IMG/VR virus record: IMGVR_UViG_3300037234_000331
Coordinates: 1-25,895 of that record
Length of the DNA: 25,895 nt
Strand: one strand, 5' to 3'
Source of the DNA: a virus
Made by a program: the position numbers and the translations under genes. A model generated the notes under the pieces. It was not told the DNA's origin and made no database searches. It saw only the letters and a program-made list of their open reading frames with translations. Below, piece after piece: positions 1-4,851 of this stretch (position 1 is the first letter of the stretch; every line of letters begins with the position of its first letter).

Positions 1-476
1 ATTGCCTCAGGCACAAGTGGGGGGAAGTGGTTTTAACTGGAAATGAACTGTATTCCGTAGTTGTAGAGTTTAAGGGCACACAAGAAAGTTATACGGCAGA
101 TGGAAAAATCCTCAACAGAGACGAAATACCATCTCTGTACCACGGAATACCAAAAGTTATCGCTCCGCCAGAACCTGAGCGGTTGCCACTATTTGATGTT
201 GATGATCAGGTTTTGGTTAGCAATGAAATCGACGGGGATTGGATCTGCAGACACTTTGCAAACCGAAACAATGGCAAAATGCATTGCTGGGCACACGGTA
301 AAACCAGCTTCACCACCTCGATTAGCGTCGAATGGGATTTCTGGAGGCTGCCGGAGGATGACGAAAATCATGACCGGAAGCTAAGCGACTCACTGACACC
401 AGAAGAGCTATGGGCAAAGCTAGATGTTTGCACAACCCGAGAAGATGAACTGGCCCTGCTCACTAAGTGGGTGTGA
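1..476 (+). CDS. Early phage protein, unknown function, 5' partial
   Basis: The first in-window start is a GTG at 27 preceded by a purine-rich GGGGGGAA stretch. The same frame, however, stays open to base 3 and reads CLRHKWGEVVLTG into the protein, which looks like natural coding. The gene therefore probably begins left of the window. The N-terminal part (WGEVV..., VEFKGTQESYTADGK) resembles a short beta-barrel repeat seen in small phage proteins that carry a conserved SYT.DG stretch; this is recalled and unchecked. The middle (WICRHFANRNNGKMHCWAHG) is Cys/His/Trp-rich and the C-terminus is acidic and helical. Function unknown. It ends 135 bp before the next gene, in which the first repeated promoter lies. 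The reading frame is sound; the start is uncertain. Confidence 0.75.
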   Translation, partial: CLRHKWGEVVLTGNELYSVVVEFKGTQESYTADGKILNRDEIPSLYHGIPKVIAPPEPERLPLFDVDDQVLVSNEIDGDWICRHFANRNNGKMHCWAHGKTSFTTSISVEWDFWRLPEDDENHDRKLSDSLTPEELWAKLDVCTTREDELALLTKWV

Positions 477-510
477 TGCTCCGGTTGGATGAGCAATAAT
501 GATCATTTCT

Positions 511-562
511 TTGATCCAGATCAACAAAAAGGCTTGCAAAAGGTAACTGAGTTAGCTATACT
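511..562 (+). promoter_or_regulatory. Early promoter module 1 with FNR/Anr-like palindrome
   Basis: A palindrome TTGATCCAGATCAA lies at 511-524. Ten bases further is a sigma-70-type promoter: -35 TTGCAA (534-539), 17-bp spacer, -10 TATACT (557-562). The predicted start is near 569 and the first gene begins at 612. The palindrome fits the FNR/Anr consensus TTGAT-N4-ATCAA exactly and is centred about 51.5 bp upstream of the predicted start, which is not one of the classical activating positions. It also contains two GATC sites. The same module recurs at 920 and 1453. The promoter call is firm; the regulator is an inference. Confidence 0.8.
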
Positions 563-611
563 ATAGTTAAGAGATCAGAGAAACCCCAACCAACCACCAC
601 CGGAGAACGCT

Positions 612-890
612 ATGAAAAAAGAAGCGGTCGTTTACGTCAGGGTCGAAGGACTGCCAGAGAGCAAAATACCAGCCCCTGTTTCAGCCGGCGCAGAGCTAGA
701 AAGCGGCGCGCAGTACAGCACGCGCGAAAGGGATGAAAACACCAAACGCGGCCGGGGAGTCCGCTATTTTCTCAAGAACATCCAGGGATGGATGGACGAG
801 TTCGATAAAAAGTTCCTTCCGATTCAGGAAGTGATAGACAGAGACACGGATGTCGAAGCAACCTTCATTTTCGCGAATGGTCCACGGTGA
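612..890 (+). CDS. Small early phage protein, unknown function (92 aa)
   Basis: The start is ATG at 612 with a good ribosome binding site (CCGGAGAACGCT) in front. The 92-aa product has a beta-like N-terminus (AVVYVRVEGLP), a Ser/Glu/Arg-rich middle that looks disordered, and a C-terminal part with aromatic residues (VRYFLKNIQGWMDEFDKKFLP). There are no cysteines, membrane segments or recognisable catalytic motifs. It is the only gene behind promoter module 1, and module 2 starts 29 bp after its stop, so it is probably expressed as its own early transcript. I do not recognise the family. Such promoter-gene units are typical of phage early regions with accessory or host-takeover genes, but no function can be assigned. 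Confidence 0.75.
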   Translation: MKKEAVVYVRVEGLPESKIPAPVSAGAELESGAQYSTRERDENTKRGRGVRYFLKNIQGWMDEFDKKFLPIQEVIDRDTDVEATFIFANGPR

Positions 891-919
891 GCCATGCGAG
901 ACAAATATCTCGCGCTTAG

Positions 920-971
920 TTGATCCAGATCAAAGAAAAGACTTGCAAAAGGTAACTGAGTTAACTGTACT
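920..971 (+). promoter_or_regulatory. Early promoter module 2 with FNR/Anr-like palindrome
   Basis: Second copy of the module at 511. The palindrome TTGATCCAGATCAA (920-933) is identical, then 9 bases, then -35 TTGCAA (943-948), the same 17-bp spacer apart from one base, and -10 TGTACT (966-971). The downstream bases (AAGAGATCAGG) are also shared with copy 1, so the whole transcription-initiation region has been duplicated rather than converged. It drives the 1016 and 1229 genes. The -10 is slightly weaker than in copies 1 and 3. Confidence 0.78.
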
Positions 972-1015
972 CTATTCAAGAGATCAGGAAACACCACCCA
1001 CCCAGGAGACACGAG

Positions 1016-1228
1016 ATGAAATACACGATTAAAAAAGAAACAGTGATCCACTTTTCACTATTTGCGTCCAAGCGGACGCCAGTGGTTTTCTTTTCCATCT
1101 TTCAAGATGGGAAATGGCTAGAAAACCAGCCCAGCCGCAAGGATGCGGAAGCGTCGATAAAAGAATGGGGAAGGTATGACGCTGGCCAAGCTGAGCTTCG
1201 CCAAGCGGCTATGGAGGGCAGAATCTAA
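1016..1228 (+). CDS. Small early phage protein, unknown function (70 aa)
   Basis: ATG at 1016 follows a strong ribosome binding site (CCAGGAGACACGAG), which fixes the start. The 70-aa basic product has a beta-rich first half (VIHFSLFASKRTPVVFFSIFQDGKWL) followed by a helical, charged second half (RKDAEASIKEWGRYDAGQAELRQAAMEG). No known motif, signal peptide or transmembrane helix is evident. It is the first gene behind promoter module 2, and the next ATG follows its TAA directly, so the two are probably co-transcribed and translationally coupled. Function unknown. Confidence 0.75.
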   Translation: MKYTIKKETVIHFSLFASKRTPVVFFSIFQDGKWLENQPSRKDAEASIKEWGRYDAGQAELRQAAMEGRI

Positions 1229-1435
1229 ATGAAAACAAGCACCAAGCAAGACAAAGCGGTTATCTCTGTGATGCGGCGCATATTGCACGATCCGCGCATT
1301 GCTTACCTGATCGGACCGATGAGCCAAACATATGAAGATGTGACCGATGCTTATGCCGACCTGATCAATAAAGATCCAAACGAACTGCGGGCAGAAATTG
1401 AGAAAGTTCTCGAAACCGAGGCATGGCCATCTTAG
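1229..1435 (+). CDS. Small early phage protein, unknown function (68 aa)
   Basis: ATG at 1229 directly abuts the TAA of the preceding gene, with GGAGGG about ten bases upstream inside that gene acting as ribosome binding site. The 68-aa product appears almost wholly alpha-helical and ends in an acidic amphipathic helix (NELRAEIEKVLETEAW). No motif is recognised. It shares promoter module 2 with the 70-aa gene, and promoter module 3 starts 17 bp after its stop. The frame, spacing and ribosome binding site support a real gene; there is nothing to suggest its role beyond membership of the early accessory set. Confidence 0.72.
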   Translation: MKTSTKQDKAVISVMRRILHDPRIAYLIGPMSQTYEDVTDAYADLINKDPNELRAEIEKVLETEAWPS

Positions 1436-1452
1436 CTTTAATGTGAGTTTAG

Positions 1453-1504
1453 TTGATCCAGGTCAATAAAAGGGCTTGCAAAAGGTAACTGAGTTAGCTA
1501 TACT
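1453..1504 (+). promoter_or_regulatory. Early promoter module 3 with Anr-like box
   Basis: Third copy of the module. The palindrome reads TTGATCCAGGTCAA (1453-1466), differing by one base from copies 1 and 2 and matching the Pseudomonas Anr-type variant TTGAT-N4-GTCAA. It is again followed after 9 bases by -35 TTGCAA (1476-1481), an identical 17-bp spacer and -10 TATACT (1499-1504). Sequence after the -10 has diverged. It drives the gene at 1551, with a leader of about 40 nt. Confidence 0.8.
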
Positions 1505-1550
1505 TAAACCGTAGAGAGAGAGCAAGCAACCCCACCAACAGGACGAGACA

Positions 1551-1811
1551 ATGACCATTCTAAACCCAGCAGAAATAGGGAACGTTAAAGAGTTCCTTTT
1601 CCATCATGCGCGGGACGGGAAATATGTGGCCACTGGTCACGATTATGACTATTACATGGTGGTAACCAATCTTCTCGCAGTGGCCTTCAAAAGAAGCCAA
1701 TTTTCTGACTTCGAGACCCCTCTAATAGTCTGCTGGATGACAGCAGACCATGCGAAGGAAGTTAGAGAAATGATCATTGTTGCAGCGAACGACCCTCTTG
1801 CCTCTGTTTGA
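1551..1811 (+). CDS. Small early phage protein, unknown function (86 aa)
   Basis: ATG at 1551 follows AGGACGAGACA, an acceptable ribosome binding site. The 86-aa protein has an N-terminal helix (GNVKEFLFHHARDG), a His/Asp/Tyr-rich stretch (GHDYDYYMVV), a hydrophobic middle (NLLAVAFK) and a C-terminal helix. The hydrophobic stretch is too short for a confident membrane span. No family recognised. It is the only gene clearly assigned to promoter module 3. The -35 element of a fourth, weaker promoter overlaps its last codons, so transcription into the downstream unit may come from both. Confidence 0.74.
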   Translation: MTILNPAEIGNVKEFLFHHARDGKYVATGHDYDYYMVVTNLLAVAFKRSQFSDFETPLIVCWMTADHAKEVREMIIVAANDPLASV

Positions 1812-1827
1812 GTTAGCTTACTATAGT
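1798..1827 (+). promoter_or_regulatory. Degenerate fourth early promoter
   Basis: The core GAGTTAGCT of the repeated modules is preserved at 1810-1818, followed by TACTATAGT. A plausible promoter is -35 TTGCCT (1798-1803), 18-bp spacer and -10 TATAGT (1822-1827). The upstream palindrome and the AAAGGTAACT part of the module are absent, having been replaced by the end of the 86-aa gene. It would drive the four-gene unit starting at 1868. Confidence 0.5.
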
Positions 1828-1867
1828 CAGAGGTTAGAGCCTTCCTCTAACCGCCCGGAGAAAGAAG

Positions 1868-2164
1868 ATGAAATTACTGATGAACAACATAGAATCTGCA
1901 GCAGCCGACCAGCAGCCCATCTACATCCACGGTTATAAAGTAAGCGTTTTTGATGTGAGCGCGGAAACAGCCAAGGACTACAAAGACGCAACAGGGGAAG
2001 AAGAATTTGAACCAGACTGCACGCATACCCAGTTTGATATTACTTTTGTTGACGAGGCGGGAATCAGAAGAGGCCTGGTCGAAATAGGGTTTGAAGAAAA
2101 CACTATCAATGAGCAGCCAGAAGACGAAGATCTTTTGATTGCTGCTGAGCTGGCAGAAGAATGA
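1868..2164 (+). CDS. Acidic early phage protein, unknown function (98 aa)
   Basis: ATG at 1868 is preceded by CCGGAGAAAGAAG, a strong ribosome binding site. The 98-aa product is markedly acidic (EEEFEPD, FEENTINEQPEDEDLLIAAELAEE) with a beta-rich middle (QPIYIHGYKVSVFDVS, HTQFDITFVDEAGIRRGLVEIGF). Acidic small early proteins are often inhibitors or DNA mimics, but nothing here shows that directly. Its stop overlaps the next start in ATGA (2161-2164), so it is translationally coupled to the HTH protein. It opens the four-gene unit behind the degenerate promoter near 1798. Family not recognised. Confidence 0.75.
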   Translation: MKLLMNNIESAAADQQPIYIHGYKVSVFDVSAETAKDYKDATGEEEFEPDCTHTQFDITFVDEAGIRRGLVEIGFEENTINEQPEDEDLLIAAELAEE

Positions 2165-2391
2165 CCGGCACAGGGCTCCAACAGTTCAGGCGAAAGCTTG
2201 GACTGTCTCAAGCCGCCCTGGGCAAGAAGCTAAACCTCACCAGGGAGATGATCGGACTTATGGAACGAGGCCATAAGGCCATCAGCACCAGAACCGAACT
2301 ATCCGTATGGTGCTTGCTGTACGAAGCTGACATGGCAGAGATTGGGGATAGAGCAAACCAGCAACACCAACCCACCACGGAGCAAGCATGA
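2161..2391 (+). CDS. XRE-family HTH DNA-binding protein (76 aa)
   Basis: Residues 3-55 form a classical Cro/CI-type HTH_3 domain: LQQFRRKLGLSQAALGKKLNLTREMIGLMERG, with the SQAALGKKL helix-turn and the MERGHK closing segment. No dimerisation or cleavage domain follows, so it is more like Cro or an HTH accessory protein than a full CI repressor. The start overlaps the previous stop in ATGA, and its own stop overlaps the next ATG the same way. It is a candidate regulator of the palindromic early promoters, although the FNR-like spacing is not specific to XRE proteins. Alternatively it is a DNA-recognition partner for the PLD-like and P27-like proteins encoded directly after it. Confidence 0.85.
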   Translation: MTGTGLQQFRRKLGLSQAALGKKLNLTREMIGLMERGHKAISTRTELSVWCLLYEADMAEIGDRANQQHQPTTEQA

Positions 2392-3047
2392 AAACCCACA
2401 CAAAACCCAACACACTAAAAAAAACAAGGGCAAGTAAACGCGGTTCGGCTATGCAGGCGATCGGGACACTGGAAAAGAATCAGGATACTTTCATCCTAAC
2501 CTATGGGCAGTTTTCGCTGATCGACGCTCTAATGGCCATTCTTAGACAAACTGGACCGGCACACGTATCAATTAGTACGTGGACGGCAGCACATGCGCAT
2601 TTAGACAGGGCGATGGAGTTAATGGAGGCTTCGACCTTTTTATCCTTTCGCATGATTGTTGATAGATCATTCAAGACAAGACAACCAAAGTATTATCAAC
2701 ACATGATACATTTATTTGGCGCGGACTCGATAAGAGCCATAAGAACGCACGCAAAGTTTATGATCATCCGAAACGATCACTGGGATATCGTTGTCAGAAC
2801 GTCGATGAATCTTAATGAAAACCCCAGGCTGGAAAACATCGAAATATCAGAGAACAAGGCTTTTGCAGAATTTTTCCAACTGATTGTTGATGATGTTTTT
2901 TCTGAAGTTGGCAGCGAGGTGATGTTGTCCGATATGCCGAAGCTGGAAAATACAAAGGATACAGAACAGTTTAATCTTGTCTCAGGAAACCACATTAATG
3001 CTAATGAGTTAAACGAGGTAAAATATACCCATGTGCTCAACGATTGA
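2388..3047 (+). CDS. Phage PLD-like domain protein (219 aa)
   Basis: Residues about 60-170 show the layout of a phospholipase-D-superfamily half: VSISTWTAAHAHLDRAM, then RMIVDRSF, and a HAKFMIIRNDHWDIVVRTSMNLNENPRLE segment. The latter resembles the HxK...D...(G/T)S.N..N..E signature, but with six rather than four residues between the K and the D. It therefore looks like a divergent or inactive HKD domain. The N-terminal 25 residues are Lys/Arg/Thr-rich and could bind nucleic acid. It is coupled by ATGA overlap to the HTH gene upstream and overlaps the P27-like gene by 17 bp downstream. An HTH, PLD-like and small-terminase trio is familiar to me from other phages, usually next to the large terminase; here it is not. 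Exact role unknown. Confidence 0.65.
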   Translation: MKTHTKPNTLKKTRASKRGSAMQAIGTLEKNQDTFILTYGQFSLIDALMAILRQTGPAHVSISTWTAAHAHLDRAMELMEASTFLSFRMIVDRSFKTRQPKYYQHMIHLFGADSIRAIRTHAKFMIIRNDHWDIVVRTSMNLNENPRLENIEISENKAFAEFFQLIVDDVFSEVGSEVMLSDMPKLENTKDTEQFNLVSGNHINANELNEVKYTHVLND

Positions 3048-3267
3048 TCTAGTTAAAACCCAAGTGCGCCACAGTACGCCTATAAGCATTATTACGCTTA
3101 TTGCAGACCAAATTAAACGCGCAGACGACGCGAAAAAACGAATAGAACTGGAGGGCCTTGTCGTGCGAGACATGAAGGGTTCGGTTATTCCGCATCCAGC
3201 AATAAAAATCGAGCTAGACGCTATGAAACTAATCTCAGACCTGCTTATGAAACACAAGCCTCGGTAA
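3031..3267 (+). CDS. P27-type small-terminase-like protein (78 aa)
   Basis: The second half (KRIELEGLVVRDMKGSVIPHPAIKIELDAMKLISDLL) matches the P27-family small terminase pattern: an eG.vv..kG....HPa..ie..a.k....l stretch, with the conserved His-Pro. The usual P27 protein is longer (about 100-160 aa), so this is a short version lacking most of the N-terminal helices. It overlaps the PLD-like gene by 17 bp. If it is a DNA-recognition subunit, the phage encodes a second one besides the TerS next to TerL at the right edge. Alternatively it is a relic of a replaced packaging module. Family assignment is by eye only. Confidence 0.55.
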   Translation: MCSTIDLVKTQVRHSTPISIITLIADQIKRADDAKKRIELEGLVVRDMKGSVIPHPAIKIELDAMKLISDLLMKHKPR

Positions 3268-3316
3268 ACGAACCAGGTGCTGATGTACGAGGCCCGCAAT
3301 AACGCTGTTTTAAGCT

Positions 3317-3341
3317 GCCCCGCAGTGGGGCATAACTGCGG
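3317..3341 (+). promoter_or_regulatory. Two mutually exclusive hairpins overlapping a ribosome binding site
   Basis: Hairpin A is GCCCC (3317-3321)/GGGGC (3327-3331). Hairpin B is CCGCAGT (3320-3326)/ACTGCGG (3335-3341). They share bases and cannot form together. Hairpin B would bury the GCGGAG ribosome binding site (3338-3343) of the short ORF at 3354. The upstream arm is missing in the second repeat copy at 3728, so the intact membrane-protein gene is not under this structure. Confidence 0.4.
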
Positions 3342-3394
3342 AGTAACAAAAAAATGACTATCGGTTTAATTATTGGCCTCTGGTTTGCGTGCGG
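3330..3394 (+). repeat. 65-bp direct repeat, copy A
   Basis: Bases 3330-3394 are identical to 3728-3792 (offset 398 bp). The repeat contains a GCATAAC heptamer, a ribosome binding site (GCGGAG), an ATG and the first 13 codons of the membrane-protein gene that is intact in copy B. Sequence diverges immediately on both sides. Confidence 0.92.
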
Positions 3395-3407
3395 GAGAGA
3401 GACATGA
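3354..3407 (+). pseudogene. Truncated 5' stub of the membrane-protein gene (17 codons)
   Basis: Copy A of the repeat carries the ATG and the first 13 codons (MTIGLIIGLWFAC) of the gene intact at 3752. After the repeat the frame runs four more codons (GRET) and stops in ATGA at 3404-3407, overlapping the start of the 105-aa gene. The stub may therefore act as a translated leader coupled to that gene. It is a by-product of the duplication rather than an independent protein. Confidence 0.6.
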
Positions 3408-3721
3408 AACTAAGTGAGTTTGTTGGAACTGACCATCCGGATAATAAGATTAACGTGTCCGCCGGAACCATGCGCGACATGGTGGAGCGAAAGGACGAAA
3501 TAGATACGAGCGCATTTCTGTATTGCTATAGACAGACGACGAAACACATCTTGCCGCCCATTGCAGCAGAGCGTGCTCTGGCGAGAGACTGGGGTGGGCA
3601 CCCAATGGGCGGCATCGGATCGCCAGACTGTAAAGACAAATGGGCGCGCGCCTACCAGGAAGCATCTCTGTTAAGTGATGAGATCTTCGACATTTTGCAG
3701 GAGCGGGCATTGTATCGCTAA
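3404..3721 (+). CDS. Hypothetical phage protein in a duplicated-flank insertion (105 aa)
   Basis: ATG at 3404 is preferred over the GTG at 3389: it follows GGGAGAGAGAC, and the extra residues would come from repeat sequence. The protein MKLSEFVGTDHPDNKIN... has a central Trp/Gly segment (ARDWGGHPMGGIGSPDCKDKWARAYQEASLLSDEIFDIL). That segment resembles small phage proteins with a conserved wGgHpmG stretch, a resemblance I recall but could not check. The gene lies between the two 65-bp direct repeats, and recombination between them would remove it exactly. Its stop is followed by CGCCATGCATAAC. Function unknown; the gene looks like a mobile accessory insertion into the leader of the membrane-protein gene. 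Confidence 0.72.
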   Translation: MKLSEFVGTDHPDNKINVSAGTMRDMVERKDEIDTSAFLYCYRQTTKHILPPIAAERALARDWGGHPMGGIGSPDCKDKWARAYQEASLLSDEIFDILQERALYR

Positions 3722-3727
3722 CGCCAT

Positions 3728-3792
3728 GCATAACTGCGGAGTAACAAAAAAATGACTATCGGTTTAATTATTGGCCTCTGGTTTGCGTGCGG
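3728..3792 (+). repeat. 65-bp direct repeat, copy B
   Basis: Identical to 3330-3394. Here the repeat continues into the complete membrane-protein gene, so this copy, or the pre-duplication junction, is probably the original gene start. The left flank differs from copy A and lacks the CCGCAGT hairpin arm. Confidence 0.92.
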
Positions 3793-3979
3793 AGTGGTTG
3801 CCTGGGGGCTAATGTACGGCTACTTCACAAATAAATATAAATACCCCGATCAAGATGAGTGGCGGACTAGCCACATCGTATTCGCCTTTGCTGGTCCTAT
3901 GGCATTACTGGCCGGGCTTGTTTGCCTGTGGCAGTTTAACGGCCTCAAAAACATATTTAGGTACGGGTTTAAGCTGTAG
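3752..3979 (+). CDS. Small membrane protein with two TM helices (75 aa)
   Basis: Two hydrophobic segments are clear: residues about 2-24 (TIGLIIGLWFACGVVAWGLMYGY) and 43-64 (IVFAFAGPMALLAGLVCLWQF). They are joined by a polar loop (TNKYKYPDQDEWRTS), and the tail is basic. It is therefore an inner-membrane protein. The ribosome binding site GCGGAG lies 11 bases before ATG, inside the 65-bp repeat. Small two-helix proteins of this type occur in phage accessory regions and gene cassettes. The XRE gene follows 26 bp later, so they may be co-transcribed. Function unknown; a holin role is possible but neither the location nor a partner supports it. Confidence 0.75.
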   Translation: MTIGLIIGLWFACGVVAWGLMYGYFTNKYKYPDQDEWRTSHIVFAFAGPMALLAGLVCLWQFNGLKNIFRYGFKL

Positions 3980-4005
3980 CAATAGAAGTGGCGGAGAGTT
4001 TAATA

Positions 4006-4203
4006 ATGAAATCTTTTGGGGAAAAACTAAAAACCATACGAGAAACATTAGAGATGACGCAGGGAGATGTTGCTGAGTTTTCTGGACTGAAGCCGTCTGC
4101 AATCTCTCATTTTGAGACGGGGAGGAGGAAGCCTGGGTTGAAAAACATTGTCCGTTTATGTCGGGCGTTAAATTGTGAGCCTAATGCGCTCATTGATGTA
4201 TAA
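4006..4203 (+). CDS. XRE-family HTH protein (65 aa)
   Basis: ATG at 4006 follows GGCGGAGAGTTTAATA and is a better start than the GTG at 3988. The whole 65-aa protein is one HTH_3 domain: FGEKLKTIRETLEMTQGDVAEFSGLKPSAISHFETGRRKPGLKNIVRLCRAL, with the recognition helix SAISHFETG and the typical RKPGL...LCRAL end. It is a stand-alone Cro-like DNA-binding protein, a second XRE protein distinct from the one at 2161. Its TAA stop lies inside the GTATAAC heptamer that opens an attC-like element. It could be a phage repressor or Cro relative, an antitoxin-like regulator without its toxin, or a cassette-borne regulator. Confidence 0.85.
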   Translation: MKSFGEKLKTIRETLEMTQGDVAEFSGLKPSAISHFETGRRKPGLKNIVRLCRALNCEPNALIDV

Positions 4204-4258
4204 CGCCGCAAATCAGCGGTGTGGAGCGAGGCACGAGCGGAACGTCAGCTGGTTATGT
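4198..4258 (+). repeat. attC-like intercistronic element 1 (weak)
   Basis: GTATAAC (4198-4204, overlapping the XRE stop) and GTTATGT (4252-4258) form terminal inverted heptamers 61 bp apart, the length of a typical integron attC. CCGC at 4206-4209 can pair with GCGG at 4214-4217 or 4237-4240, but the central dyad is imperfect. This is compatible with R''/R' boxes of an attC site but not proof. Confidence 0.4.
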
Positions 4259-4286
4259 GATTTTAATTTTAACGGAGAATTACAAA

Positions 4287-4538
4287 ATGAAAACTGTATA
4301 TGATAATGGCGGCGAATGTCTTGGCAATGAATTTATTGATTTGTCCGACCTTCAAGAATCTACAAAAGACGCAATATTACAGATGGTGTATCTGGATGAA
4401 ACTTTGGATGTGTTAAATAATCAGGTTAACAATAATGAACGCAAAACGCTAAAAATAGTTGATTCCTGCTTCCATGCTTACGCCTCATCTTCCCGGGCCG
4501 AAGCTGCGGACATGGCAAAAGGCTTACTGGACACATAA
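4287..4538 (+). CDS. Cassette-like hypothetical protein (83 aa)
   Basis: ATG at 4287 follows AACGGAGAATTACAAA and is preferred to the earlier ATG at 4221, whose 22 extra residues are translated attC-like sequence. The acidic 83-aa product (MKTVYDNGGECLGNEFIDLSDLQ...) appears mostly helical, with two Cys residues and an Asn-rich turn (LNNQVNNNERKTL). No family is recognised. It starts 34 bp after one attC-like element, and its stop codon is inside the next one. That single-gene-plus-short-recombination-site layout is the pattern of an integron gene cassette. Function unknown. Confidence 0.7.
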   Translation: MKTVYDNGGECLGNEFIDLSDLQESTKDAILQMVYLDETLDVLNNQVNNNERKTLKIVDSCFHAYASSSRAEAADMAKGLLDT

Positions 4539-4579
4539 CATTTGAGTTAACGAGTTTATCTCGTTGAACGACTTGTTAT
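4535..4579 (+). repeat. attC-like hairpin element 2 (best example)
   Basis: Outer arms are ATAACA (4535-4540) and TGTTAT (4574-4579). Inner arms are GTTAACGAG (4546-4554) and CTCGTT-G-AAC (4560-4569), which pair fully apart from one bulged G at 4566. The loop is TTTAT. Unpaired spacers TTTGA (4541-4545) and GACT (4570-4573) separate the two stems. Two paired boxes, an unpaired spacer and an extrahelical base are the defining layout of a folded integron attC site. At 45 bp it is shorter than most. It contains the stop of the gene at 4287 and sits just before the gene at 4600. Confidence 0.55.
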
Positions 4580-4599
4580 ATTTTTACCTGAGGATTGAT

Positions 4600-4791
4600 A
4601 TGAAAGTAATGCTAGAAGAAGGCGTTTGGTTGCTTGGTTGGCCTGCTGTTTGCGACGGAGACCCGCCTCGAACACTGAATGAAACAGATGCTCATAAGTT
4701 TGACACAATGGACCAGGCAAAACAGGCACTGGAAGAAGCCAGGGCTTATAGGCCGTTTGAAAATGCAGTGATAACTGAAGACTTTATTTGA
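4600..4791 (+). CDS. Cassette-like hypothetical protein (63 aa)
   Basis: ATG at 4600 follows TGAGGATTGAT, a clear ribosome binding site. The TTG at 4564 would translate the attC-like stem, so it was rejected. The acidic 63-aa product (MKVMLEEGVWLLGWPAVCDGDPPRTLNETDAHKFDTMDQAKQALEEARAYRPFENAVIT...) has a beta-hairpin-like N-terminus and a helix, the size and shape of many small alpha/beta cassette proteins. No family is recognised. It is flanked on both sides by attC-like elements. Function unknown. Confidence 0.7.
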   Translation: MKVMLEEGVWLLGWPAVCDGDPPRTLNETDAHKFDTMDQAKQALEEARAYRPFENAVITEDFI

Positions 4792-4793
4792 AA

Positions 4794-4851
4794 GTCTTAA
4801 TCCCCTGAATAGCGGGTCTCGTTTCTGACCGGCTGGAGCTAATTGTTATGC
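4794..4851 (+). repeat. attC-like intercistronic element 3 (weak)
   Basis: GTTATGC (4845-4851) resembles an attC R' core and overlaps the next start codon. GCGGGTC (4812-4818) pairs with GACCGGC (4827-4833) with one mismatch. The expected left heptamer is poor: only GTCTTAAT near 4794. The GTTATGC is the exact inverse complement of the GCATAAC that closes the next gene (5079-5085). Confidence 0.35.

Noticed and set aside
4221-4286. Longer start for the 83-aa gene at ATG 4221
   Set aside because: The added residues translate the attC-like spacer and lack a ribosome binding site, whereas ATG 4287 has a good one.
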